From: Planctomycetota bacterium
GTDB lineage: Bacteria; Planctomycetota; UBA1135
Reading direction: 5' to 3'
Assembly (NCBI GenBank): GCA_004295085.1
Contig: SHNF01000011.1
Span: 154,311 to 218,310 of the forward strand
DNA length: 64,000 nucleotides
Below the pieces are notes generated by a model. That model worked only from the letters and a program-made list of their open reading frames with translations, searched no databases and was not told where the DNA came from. Below, one piece after another: positions 35,953 through 46,033 of this stretch. Each line of letters opens with the position of its first letter. Within the stretch, counting starts at the first letter, position 1. The position numbers and the translations under genes are program-made.

Positions 35953-36938
35953 TTCCAGCCCTGGTCCTCCGCGGGCGCGTGCGCGCCCAGGAACGCCAGG
36001 AGCTCCGCCATGTCCTGCGGCATCCCGACCTGAAACCGCATTTCCTGCCCCAGTGCGGGGTGCTCGAAGCGCAGTGCGCTGGAGTGCAGCAGCGGCCGCT
36101 CCACGGGCGGAGCGCCAGGCGGGAGCAGCCCCGGCCCGTAGTTGCGGGCCCGGTACAACCAGTCACCCACCAGCGGCAGGTCCACGGCGGCGAGGTGCAC
36201 CCGGATCTGGTGCGTGCGCCCCGTCCTGGGCTGCACGCGCAGGTGCGCGCAGTTGCGGAAGCGCTGCACCACCTCCCAGAAGGTCAGCGCCTCGCGCACG
36301 CCTTCGGCCAGTGCGCGCACGGTGCGCATGCGCTCGGGATGGTGCGGGTCGCGCGCGATGGGGCGGTCAATCCAGTCCGACTGGAACCGGGGCCGGCCAT
36401 ATACCACTGCGGCGTATTCTTTTTCCACGGTGCGCTTGGCGAACTGCTCCTGCAGGTTAGTGAACGCAGTCTGCTCCAGCGCCACCACGCACACCCCCGA
36501 GGTCTCGCTGTCCAGACGATGCACGATGCCGGGCCGCAGCGCGCCCTGGTTGATGGGGAGGCGCGGCCCGTAGCGCTCGTGCAGGAAGCGGGCCACGCTG
36601 GGACGCGGGTCGCCGGCCGCCGTTCCGTGCATGGGCAGACCGGCCGGCTTGTCGAGGATCGCCAGCCATTCGTCCTCGTACAGGACCGCCGGCGCCTGGG
36701 CGGGGCCCATCGGCTCCAGCTCCGGCGGCTCCAGCAACAGCTCCTGACCGCTCTCCACCGCCGTCCCCGGCTTCACCACCACCGCGCCGTCCACGCGCAG
36801 GCGCCCGTCCCGGATCCACTGGGACAGCCGGGAGCGCGAGACCGGAAGACGCAGCAGCTCGCTGGCGGCCCGGTCCAGGCGTTCGCCGTGCAGGGCCGGA
36901 GGCACGCGGGCGCGCGCGGGCGGAAGCGGATCCAGCAT
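35949..36938 (-). CDS. RluA/RluD-family 23S rRNA pseudouridine synthase
   Basis: A 329-residue enzyme with an N-terminal S4 RNA-binding domain (about 17-75: ERLDRAASELL, SRSRLSQWIRDGRLRVDG), then the catalytic domain with the HRLDSETSG motif at 140-148 (D143 catalytic), GRTHQIRVHLA and LHSSALRFEHP. Length and domain order match RluD, which modifies helix 69 of 23S rRNA, but RluC-like specificity cannot be excluded. Overlaps fadL by four bases, an unexpected pairing of function. Confidence 0.92.
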   Translation of the reverse strand: MLDPLPPARARVPPALHGERLDRAASELLRLPVSRSRLSQWIRDGRLRVDGAVVVKPGTAVESGQELLLEPPELEPMGPAQAPAVLYEDEWLAILDKPAGLPMHGTAAGDPRPSVARFLHERYGPRLPINQGALRPGIVHRLDSETSGVCVVALEQTAFTNLQEQFAKRTVEKEYAAVVYGRPRFQSDWIDRPIARDPHHPERMRTVRALAEGVREALTFWEVVQRFRNCAHLRVQPRTGRTHQIRVHLAAVDLPLVGDWLYRARNYGPGLLPPGAPPVERPLLHSSALRFEHPALGQEMRFQVGMPQDMAELLAFLGAHAPAEDQGWK

Positions 36939-37100
36939 GGAAACCGGGGCGTCGTCACAGTCTAGAAAAGCTGGGGCCGCGCCTCTTGCGGCATGCACCC
37001 GGCAGCCAGGGGGGCGCCAGCCACGGCAAGGGAATAGCCGCCCGCGCCGGCAGCGGGTACCCTGGCCCGGCGTCCGCCCGGCGCCCCTCACACACCCAGC

Positions 37101-38969
37101 ATGGCCTCGACCTCCGCTCTCCTCACCACCACGCTCCTGTACCTCGGCGCGCCGGCCCAGGATCCGGCCGGCGATGGCGCGACGCCGGCCATGCCCGGGC
37201 TTGTCGCCGTCCCGGCCGGCAAGGTCAGCATCGGCCGCGACCCGAAGGAGGCGGAAAAGCTCATCCAACAGAGCCCGATCTCCGCCCAGGAGATCGGCGG
37301 GATGACCCCGCGCTGGGAGACCAACCTGCCCGTGTTCTACATCGGGCCGACCGAGGTCACCAACGAGATGTATCTGCGCTTCGTGCAGGCCACGGGTCAC
37401 CAGCCGCCGGTGTCCTGGGCCGTCATCTCGCGCGAGCTGCGCCTGGCGATCCTGGAAGACCTGCGCAAGAACGATCCCACGAAGGTCCTGGATGACCAGG
37501 CGCTGGGCCGCTGGTGGGACGAGTACTGGGACGACGGCAAGTGGAACGACTTCGAGCTGAAGTGGGAGATGCCGGCCCACAAGGCCCTCGAGCCGGTGGT
37601 GTACGTCAGCCAGTACGACGCCAAGGCCTACTGCCGCTGGGCCGGGCTGCGCCTGCCCACCGAGCTGGAATGGGTGCGCGCGGCGCGCGGGGACGACGCG
37701 CGCGTGTGGCCCTTCGGCGACAAGTTCGACCCCAAGATCGTGAGCTGCCGGACCACGGATCCGCGCCATCTTTCCAACAAGCCGCTTCCGGCCGGCAGCT
37801 TCCCGGGGAACGCCTCGCCCTACGGCTGCGTGGACATGGCCGGCAACGCCTACGAGTGGACCGGCAGCTACTACAACGCCTTCAAGGATTTCAAGAGCTG
37901 GAAGGTCAAGACCACGGCTGGCGAGACCACCATCCTGCCGCCGTTCGACGCCTCGGCTCCCGTGGCCAAGGGCGGGTGCTTCGCGCAGCCGGACTGGGGC
38001 ACGCAGATCGACGTGCGCGTCGGCCTGTTTGCGCCGGCGCGCACCCCGTTCGTGGGCTTCCGCGTGGCCTCCGGCACGCGCCCCACGCGCAACATCGCCG
38101 AGCTGATCGCCGACGACGTGCACTACCGCGTGCTCGGAGCCACCGCCACCGAGGCGCTGGAGTTCGACGCCTCCATCGGCCTGGAGAAACGCCTGTATGC
38201 CGACCTGAAGCAGCTGGAAGCGGCGCGCCAGCCGTATCCGGCCGAGGACCGGATCACCCAGCCGGCTTCGCCGGCCGGCTACGCCGTGTTCGACGGCTAC
38301 CAGTGCCTGGCGGCGGTGCCGCTGAAGTCCCTGGACTTCCCGGCCACCGACAAGCTGAACCGCGCGGCCATGGACCAGGGCCCGGTGCCGGTCGGCGTGC
38401 TGGTGAGCACCGAGGCCTTGCAGACGCCGGCGCTGGTCCCGGGAACCTACGTGATCTCCTATCTCCCGGAGATGAAGGTCGAGGAGATCCAGGAAGCCGG
38501 CGCCACCTTGCCGCCCAAGATCCTGAAGGAGCTGGAAGACAAGAAGCCGAAGAGCAGGAAGGGCAAGGAAGAGGAGGCGCCTGCGGAAGGCGAGCAGGAC
38601 AAGGCCCCGGTGGATGCCGAGAAAGCGCTGCAGCCGGGCAAGGAGAAGGTGGACCTGACCGGCCTCGAACTGGAGCCGGAGCGCGCGCACCTCGTGCTGG
38701 TCAACCTGGACAACAAGGGCGTGGCCGCGCTGGGTCTCAAGAACGAGCCCAAGCTCGAGAGCCTCAAGCAGGCCGAGCAGAAGGTGGTCCTGAACGTGGG
38801 CGCAGACCGCGTGGACTTTCACTTCCGCGCCAACGGTCCCAAGGGCAAGGCCTACACCTTCCAGTTCGCGCTGCAGCCCATCGGCGACGGTGGCAGCCTG
38901 GTGAAGGAAGGCTTCTGGGATGGCAGCTACTTCGAAGTGAAGAAGGCCGCCCCAGGCGCCGGCAACTAG
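37101..38969 (+). CDS. Exported FGE/SUMF1-domain protein with charged C-terminal region
   Basis: A 622-residue protein. After a short hydrophobic leader (residues 1-20) comes a formylglycine-generating-enzyme-like domain (about 30-335): PVFYIGPTEVTNEMYLRFV, WAGLRLPTELEWVRAARG, VDMAGNAYEWTGSYYNAF, KGGCFAQPDW and PARTPFVGFRVASG. In this superfamily many members are not sulfatase activators. The remaining 290 residues hold two similar beta-rich blocks around a highly charged Lys/Glu stretch (about 470-520), which I do not recognise. The domain call is solid; function unknown. Confidence 0.8.
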   Translation: MASTSALLTTTLLYLGAPAQDPAGDGATPAMPGLVAVPAGKVSIGRDPKEAEKLIQQSPISAQEIGGMTPRWETNLPVFYIGPTEVTNEMYLRFVQATGHQPPVSWAVISRELRLAILEDLRKNDPTKVLDDQALGRWWDEYWDDGKWNDFELKWEMPAHKALEPVVYVSQYDAKAYCRWAGLRLPTELEWVRAARGDDARVWPFGDKFDPKIVSCRTTDPRHLSNKPLPAGSFPGNASPYGCVDMAGNAYEWTGSYYNAFKDFKSWKVKTTAGETTILPPFDASAPVAKGGCFAQPDWGTQIDVRVGLFAPARTPFVGFRVASGTRPTRNIAELIADDVHYRVLGATATEALEFDASIGLEKRLYADLKQLEAARQPYPAEDRITQPASPAGYAVFDGYQCLAAVPLKSLDFPATDKLNRAAMDQGPVPVGVLVSTEALQTPALVPGTYVISYLPEMKVEEIQEAGATLPPKILKELEDKKPKSRKGKEEEAPAEGEQDKAPVDAEKALQPGKEKVDLTGLELEPERAHLVLVNLDNKGVAALGLKNEPKLESLKQAEQKVVLNVGADRVDFHFRANGPKGKAYTFQFALQPIGDGGSLVKEGFWDGSYFEVKKAAPGAGN

Positions 38970-38976
38970 TGCGGCG

Positions 38977-41658
<2,682 letters not shown>

Positions 41659-41664
41659 GAGCAA

Positions 41665-41750
41665 GCTATAGCGAAGCGCGGCACAAGAAATCTCACTCTC
41701 CTGTGCCGGACGCCTCGCCAACACGGACAGCTCGATAGCTCTACGCTATC
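41665..41750. promoter_or_regulatory. Divergent valS/lipid-kinase control region with inverted repeats
   Basis: The 104-base gap holds a palindrome GCTATAGC at 41665-41672, in which reverse-strand TATAGC could be a -10 box six bases before valS. It also holds a perfect inverted repeat GATAGC-N5-GCTATC at 41734-41750, whose right arm merges into TATCCG, a -10-like hexamer 10 bases before the kinase ATG. The repeated GCTAT core suggests a shared site. Confidence 0.35.
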
Positions 41751-41762
41751 CGGTGCTTGTCG

Positions 41763-42635
41763 ATGCAGATCGCCATTCTGGCCAACCCATACTCCGGCCG
41801 TGGCAGCGGTCCGGCCAAGGCCGCCGCCATCGCCGAGGCTTTGCAACGGCGCGGGCACCGGACCGTGATCCGGGTCGGACAGGAGCGTCAGGATGCGTTG
41901 GCGTGGGCACAGGAAGCGTCGATCGAGGCCGACCGGCTGGTGGTCGTGGGCGGCGACGGCAGCCTGAGCGCAGTGGCGGATGGGCTGCCGCCGAATGCCC
42001 CGCCGCTGGCCTTGTGTCCGATGGGTACCAGCGATCTGATGGCGCGCGAGCTGCGGCTGCCGCGGCGGGTGGAGGCGGTGGCCAACGTGGTGGAACGGGG
42101 CCGCGTGCAGCAGGTGGATACGGGCCGCGTGAACGGACGGAGAGCCTGCCTGCTGTGGGGCTTCGGGCTGGATGGAGAGCTGATGCGGATGATGGAGGAG
42201 CGCCGGCAGGGCCCGATCCGCAAAGTGGAGTACCTGCCGCTGCTGTGGAGCATGATGCGGGATTGGGCGCCGAAGCCGCAGCGAGTGGTGGCCGACGGAG
42301 AGGACCTGGGAGAGTTCGACTTCGGCTTCGTCTCGGGCGGCCGCACCTACGCCTCCTGGCGCATCCGGCTGGGCCCCTCGGCCTACGACGACGGCTGGTG
42401 GGAGCTCTACGCCTTCCGGCGGGTGCAGGTGCCCAACGGCACCTTGTACGCGGCTGCCGCCCTCATGGGCCAGCTGCACCGTTCGCCCGGGGTGACCTGG
42501 AGGCGGGTGCGCTCGGTCCGGGTGGAGGGCCTGGAACCGACCCCGGTGCAGATTGACGGGGACTACTTCGGAACCACCCCGGTAACATTCGAAGTGAGCG
42601 ACTTCCGCCTGCCCCTCCTGGTCCCCGCTGGATGA
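41763..42635 (+). CDS. Diacylglycerol kinase-family lipid kinase
   Basis: A 290-residue kinase of the DAGK/sphingosine-kinase fold (YegS type). Visible are ILANPYSGRG at the start, the nucleotide loop VVGGDGSLSAVADG, and CPMGTSDLMARELRLP in place of the usual GTxNDxA. The second domain contains WGFGLDGELM and IDGDYFG near the end. It phosphorylates an unknown lipid; family members also make lipid-A-like or ceramide phosphates. An in-frame TTG at 41757 is an alternative start. ATGA overlap with kdsA places it with LPS biosynthesis. Confidence 0.85.
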   Translation: MQIAILANPYSGRGSGPAKAAAIAEALQRRGHRTVIRVGQERQDALAWAQEASIEADRLVVVGGDGSLSAVADGLPPNAPPLALCPMGTSDLMARELRLPRRVEAVANVVERGRVQQVDTGRVNGRRACLLWGFGLDGELMRMMEERRQGPIRKVEYLPLLWSMMRDWAPKPQRVVADGEDLGEFDFGFVSGGRTYASWRIRLGPSAYDDGWWELYAFRRVQVPNGTLYAAAALMGQLHRSPGVTWRRVRSVRVEGLEPTPVQIDGDYFGTTPVTFEVSDFRLPLLVPAG

Positions 42636-43471
42636 GACGCCGCTGCGAGATCCGTCCCGGCTTCCAGGCCGGCGCGGGGCAGCTTCCGCTGCTGGTGGCG
42701 GGCCCCTGCGTGGTGGAGGGGCCGCAGACCGTGGAATACGCGCTGGCGACGGCGGAGGCCTTGGCCGGGCTGCCCTGCCAGTGGGTGTTCAAGGCCTCCT
42801 ATGACAAGGCAAATCGCCTGTCCTTGGCCTCTGGCCGCGGAGCCGGCCTGGACGCCGGGCTGGAGATCCTGGCGCAGATCCGCAGCCGCCTGGGGGTGCC
42901 CGTGCTCACCGACGTGCATCACCCGGAGCAGTGCGCGCCGGCCGCCGAGGTGGTGGACGTGCTCCAGATTCCCGCGCTGCTGAGCCGTCAGACCGACCTG
43001 CTGGTGGCTGCTGCAGCCACAGGCAAGGCCGTGAACGTCAAGAAGGGCCAGTTCATGGCCCCCGGCGACGCCGTGGCGGCCGCGCAAAAGCTCGCAAACT
43101 CCGGGAATCCCCGCGTATTCCTGACCGAGCGCGGCACGTTCTTCGGGTACGGCCGCCTGGTGGTCGATTTTGCTGCGCTTCCGGATCTGCAAGGCTCCGG
43201 CTTTCCCGTGATCCTGGACGGAACCCATGCGGTGCAGCGCCCGGGTGGGCTGGGCGACCGCAGCGGCGGCGACTGGACCCGTGCACCCATCCTCCTGCGG
43301 GCCGGGGCTGCCGCCGGCTACGACGGTTTCTTCCTCGAAACCCACCCTTGTCCCGAGCGCTCCCCCTCCGACGGCCCGAGCATGATCCCCCTGGCGCACC
43401 TGCGGGAGATCCTGGAGGAGGTCCTGGCGATCGCGGCGCTGCACTCGGGGCGGGCGCCGATCCCGGCATGA
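42632..43471 (+). CDS. kdsA: 3-deoxy-D-manno-octulosonate 8-phosphate synthase
   Basis: A 279-residue enzyme condensing phosphoenolpyruvate with arabinose 5-phosphate to give KDO 8-phosphate, the committed step of the LPS inner core. Motifs: VAGPCVVEG, FKASYDKANR, NVKKGQFMAPGD, ERGTFFGYGRLVVDF, LDGTHAVQRPG and SDGPSMIPL. Residue 26 is Cys, as in the metal-dependent class (Aquifex type); the E. coli type has Asn there. Its start overlaps the lipid kinase stop and its stop overlaps the Ser/Thr kinase start. Direct evidence for an LPS-bearing outer membrane. Confidence 0.95.
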   Translation: MRRRCEIRPGFQAGAGQLPLLVAGPCVVEGPQTVEYALATAEALAGLPCQWVFKASYDKANRLSLASGRGAGLDAGLEILAQIRSRLGVPVLTDVHHPEQCAPAAEVVDVLQIPALLSRQTDLLVAAAATGKAVNVKKGQFMAPGDAVAAAQKLANSGNPRVFLTERGTFFGYGRLVVDFAALPDLQGSGFPVILDGTHAVQRPGGLGDRSGGDWTRAPILLRAGAAAGYDGFFLETHPCPERSPSDGPSMIPLAHLREILEEVLAIAALHSGRAPIPA

Positions 43472-45456
43472 CCTTGCCGACGGTGGCGGTGCCGGAAGGC
43501 GCCCCGAGCGCCGAGATGCTGGAGTCCACTCTCACGGACTACCGGGGATTCCGCTGCATCGGGGCCGGCGCCATGGGGGTGGTGTACGAGGCCCACCACG
43601 TGCCCCTGGACCGGCGCGTCGCGGTCAAGGTGCTGTCGCAGCTGGCCGGCAGCGGCCAGACCGCGGAGCGCTTCTTCCGCGAGGCCCGGGCCATGGCGCG
43701 GCTCAGCCATCCCAACATCGTGCCGGTGTTCGAGGTGGGCGGCGAAGGGCAGCTGCCGTTCTTCGCCATGGAGCTGGTGGGAGGCGGCAGCCTCAAGGAA
43801 CTGCTGGCGCGCAAGGGCCCGCTGCCGCCGCGGCAGGCGGCCAGCATCAGCCGCGACATCGCCGAGGGCCTCAGCCACGCGCACCGGGCCGCGATCCTGC
43901 ACCGGGACGTCAAGCCGGGCAACGTGCTGCTCGACTCCGAGGGACGGGCGCGACTCACCGATTTCGGGCTGGTGCGGCGCACCGACAGCGCGACGCTGAC
44001 CGCCACCGACGCCATCGTCGGGACGCCGCAGTACATGAGCCCGGAGCAGGTGCGCTCCGAAGCGCTGGACGGCCGCAGCGACCAGTTCTCGCTCGGCGCA
44101 ACCTTGTACGAGATGCTGGCCGGCGAGCCGCCGTTCCGCGGCGAGAATCCGGTCAGCGTGCTGCGCAGCATCTGCGAGGCGCAGCCGCGCTCCCTGCACA
44201 AGCTGCGACCGGAGATCCCGGTCACGCTGGAAGCGATCGTGATGCGCATGCTGGAGAAGGACCCGGCGCGGCGCTACCCGGACCTGGAGTCGGCGCGCGA
44301 GGATCTGGAGCGCTACCTCAACGGCGAGGCCGTGGAGGCCACGCTCCCCGGCGCGCTCACGCGCAACTGGCGCCGGCTGCGCGCCAATCGCGCGGCCTGG
44401 CGCTTCGCCCTGGCCTTCGCTCTGGTGGCCGCGGTGGCCGCGTTCTACCTGGGCCGTGATTTCCTGTCGCCGACCAGCCGCAGCGCCATGCTGGCGCAGG
44501 CGCGCGCCGCCTTCGACAAGGGCGAGATCGGCGAAGCCAAGCGCATCCTGGAGACCGGCGTGGACACGGCCACACTGGCCACTCCCATGGCGCTGAACCT
44601 GCGCGGCAACATCGCGCTGCGCGAGAACGACCCGGGCCTGGCGCTGTACTACTTCGAGGAGGCGCTGGAACAGATCCCGGACGATCCGGTCACCTTCGAG
44701 GAGATGCTGAAGGCCTGCGAAGCCATCGGCGACATCGAACGCGCGCGCCGCCACCTGCGCCGCGCCGAGCGCGCGGCGGCCGGCGGCGACCCGCTGGAGG
44801 CCGAGCGCCGGCGCGTGGCGCTCGGAATGGAGCATGCGCACTTCGACCGTCTGTGCGCCAAGCAGGCCTGGGACGCGCAGCAGAAGCTGCTGGCGCTGGC
44901 CGCGGCGACGAACGCCGAGGCGGCGGACGAGCGCGGGCGGCTGCTCAGCCTGTCCAGCGCGCAGGGCTACCTTGCCTCCGGCTTCATCAGCAACGGCCGC
45001 GAACGCCTGGCGGCCTACGAGGCCTTGTTCGGGCCGACCGAGCGCTCCGCGCTGGAAGCCTACATCCTGCGCTGCCTGGAGGCCTTCGTCGAGCGCGACC
45101 CCGAGGCCCGGCGCACCAAGCTGCTCGCGGTCTACGCGGATTCCCAGGGTTTCGGCGCCGCCACCTTCCGCTTCTCCGAAGCCGGCGAGTATTCCATGCT
45201 GGTGGCCCGCGAGATGCAGACGGTTCCCGGCCTCTCCGACGATCTCCGGGCCGAGGCCAAGCAGCTGGAGGATCGCTACCGGCTGCTGTGGGACACAGCG
45301 CGCGCGGCCACCGAGCTGGCCAAGGGGCAGATGGAGCGCTCGCTGCAATCCATCGCCACGCCTTCCGCCGAAACGTCCGTGGGGCCCATGGGCCGCGCGC
45401 GCGAGCTGATGGGCGGCTTGCTGAATTCGGTGTTCGGCGGCGAGGAAGCCCAGTGA
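43468..45456 (+). CDS. Membrane-anchored PknB-like Ser/Thr protein kinase with TPR-like sensor region
   Basis: A 662-residue protein. The kinase domain spans about 25-290: glycine loop IGAGAMGVVYEA (31-42), K54 in VAVK, catalytic HRDVKPGN from 145, DFG at 165-167, and GTPQYMSPEQ. All catalytic residues are present. One transmembrane helix follows near 310-330 (FALAFALVAAVAAFYLG), and about 330 helical, Ala/Glu-rich residues lie outside the cytoplasm with TPR-like pairs (LRGNIALRENDPGLALYYFEEALE). It is coupled to kdsA by ATGA overlap, an unusual neighbour for a signalling kinase and suggestive of envelope monitoring. Confidence 0.9.
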   Translation: MTLPTVAVPEGAPSAEMLESTLTDYRGFRCIGAGAMGVVYEAHHVPLDRRVAVKVLSQLAGSGQTAERFFREARAMARLSHPNIVPVFEVGGEGQLPFFAMELVGGGSLKELLARKGPLPPRQAASISRDIAEGLSHAHRAAILHRDVKPGNVLLDSEGRARLTDFGLVRRTDSATLTATDAIVGTPQYMSPEQVRSEALDGRSDQFSLGATLYEMLAGEPPFRGENPVSVLRSICEAQPRSLHKLRPEIPVTLEAIVMRMLEKDPARRYPDLESAREDLERYLNGEAVEATLPGALTRNWRRLRANRAAWRFALAFALVAAVAAFYLGRDFLSPTSRSAMLAQARAAFDKGEIGEAKRILETGVDTATLATPMALNLRGNIALRENDPGLALYYFEEALEQIPDDPVTFEEMLKACEAIGDIERARRHLRRAERAAAGGDPLEAERRRVALGMEHAHFDRLCAKQAWDAQQKLLALAAATNAEAADERGRLLSLSSAQGYLASGFISNGRERLAAYEALFGPTERSALEAYILRCLEAFVERDPEARRTKLLAVYADSQGFGAATFRFSEAGEYSMLVAREMQTVPGLSDDLRAEAKQLEDRYRLLWDTARAATELAKGQMERSLQSIATPSAETSVGPMGRARELMGGLLNSVFGGEEAQ

Positions 45457-45460
45457 CGCT

Positions 45461-45479
45461 CCGGCGCACGTGGCGCCGG
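45461..45479 (+). other. Hairpin just after the kinase gene
   Basis: CCGGCGC-N5-GCGCCGG forms a 7-bp stem 5 bases after the kinase stop. It is followed by a run of seven A, not T, so it does not look like an intrinsic terminator on either strand. It could protect the 3' end of the message. Confidence 0.35.
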
Positions 45480-45560
45480 GCAAAAAAACACTGGGAGGCG
45501 CAGAACGCCCCCCAGGTCGGTCCCCCCGTGCCCCGGGAATCCGGAGCCGGGCTTTCGGTG

Positions 45561-45860
45561 CTAGATCTCGGCCAGCCGTCCGCCGTCCGAGGGCCAGGTT
45601 GAGCCGCCCTGGCGAGAAGGATCCAGTTCGCGCTCGAAGGCACCCCCGGCCGTGATCGCGGCGTTGCTCAGTCGCGCCGGCTCACAGCAGTCCAGGGTGA
45701 ATCCCCCGCGTGGAAAGGACCAGTGGCCGGGAGCATGGCAGTCTTGCATCCCGCTGGGTTGAGTGAACGCCCCCAGCCACCGGTTCCAGGCTTGCGGCTC
45801 TTCCTTCCGCTCCTCCGCAGGGAGAAGGGCGGCAACCGCAAGCAAGAGCAACCACCGCAT
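45561..45860 (-). CDS. Small secreted cysteine-containing protein of unknown function
   Basis: A 99-residue protein with a clear signal peptide (MRWLLLLAVAALLPAEE). The mature part of about 83 residues contains three Cys (QDCHAPG and LDCCEP), several Trp and a WxFPRGG stretch. No family recognised. A good ribosome site (AGGGAAGG at 45872-45865) lies 4 bases before the ATG, which supports a real start. It lies 173 bases downstream of the sigma-54-type activator gene on the same strand, and the gap holds a 23-bp palindrome and an AT-rich segment, suggesting its own regulated promoter. Confidence 0.65.
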   Translation of the reverse strand: MRWLLLLAVAALLPAEERKEEPQAWNRWLGAFTQPSGMQDCHAPGHWSFPRGGFTLDCCEPARLSNAAITAGGAFERELDPSRQGGSTWPSDGGRLAEI

Positions 45861-45883
45861 GACGCCTTCCCTATTGAGAATGC

Positions 45884-45938
45884 CGTGCCAACTGCGCACG
45901 GATTCGGACGGATCGCACAAGTCTTTTTTATACAATAC
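45884..45938 (-). promoter_or_regulatory. Candidate promoter region of the small secreted protein gene
   Basis: An AT-rich segment at 45924-45938 gives TATAAA (45932-45927) and TATTGT (45937-45932) on the gene strand. Further down, TTGGCACG at 45891-45884 equals the -24 box of sigma-54 promoters, but the matching -12 position reads TCTCA instead of TTGCA. Which of these, if any, is used is unclear. Confidence 0.3.
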
Positions 45939-45983
45939 TTTACGACGATGACCCGCAATCGTCCCGAAGCCCTTCCCGATTGC

Positions 45984-46006
45984 CGGTGTGCACTTCTTGC
46001 ACACCG
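45984..46006. promoter_or_regulatory. Perfect 23-bp palindrome, possible activator binding site
   Basis: CGGTGTGCA-N5-TGCACACCG has 9-bp perfect arms and lies between the activator gene and the small secreted protein gene, about 124-146 bases upstream of the latter's ATG. There is no T-run, so it is not an intrinsic terminator. Size and symmetry suit a dimeric protein-binding site. Confidence 0.5.
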
Positions 46007-46033
46007 CAGCCGGGTGGCTTGACGGCCGCCGCT

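Noticed and set aside
37101..38969. Sulfatase-activating enzyme
   Set aside because: Only the fold is supported; no sulfatase gene nearby and the active-site cysteines could not be assigned.
45461..45491. Intrinsic terminator after the kinase gene
   Set aside because: The stem is followed by A7 on the plus strand; on the minus strand the T-run precedes the stem. Neither order makes an intrinsic terminator.
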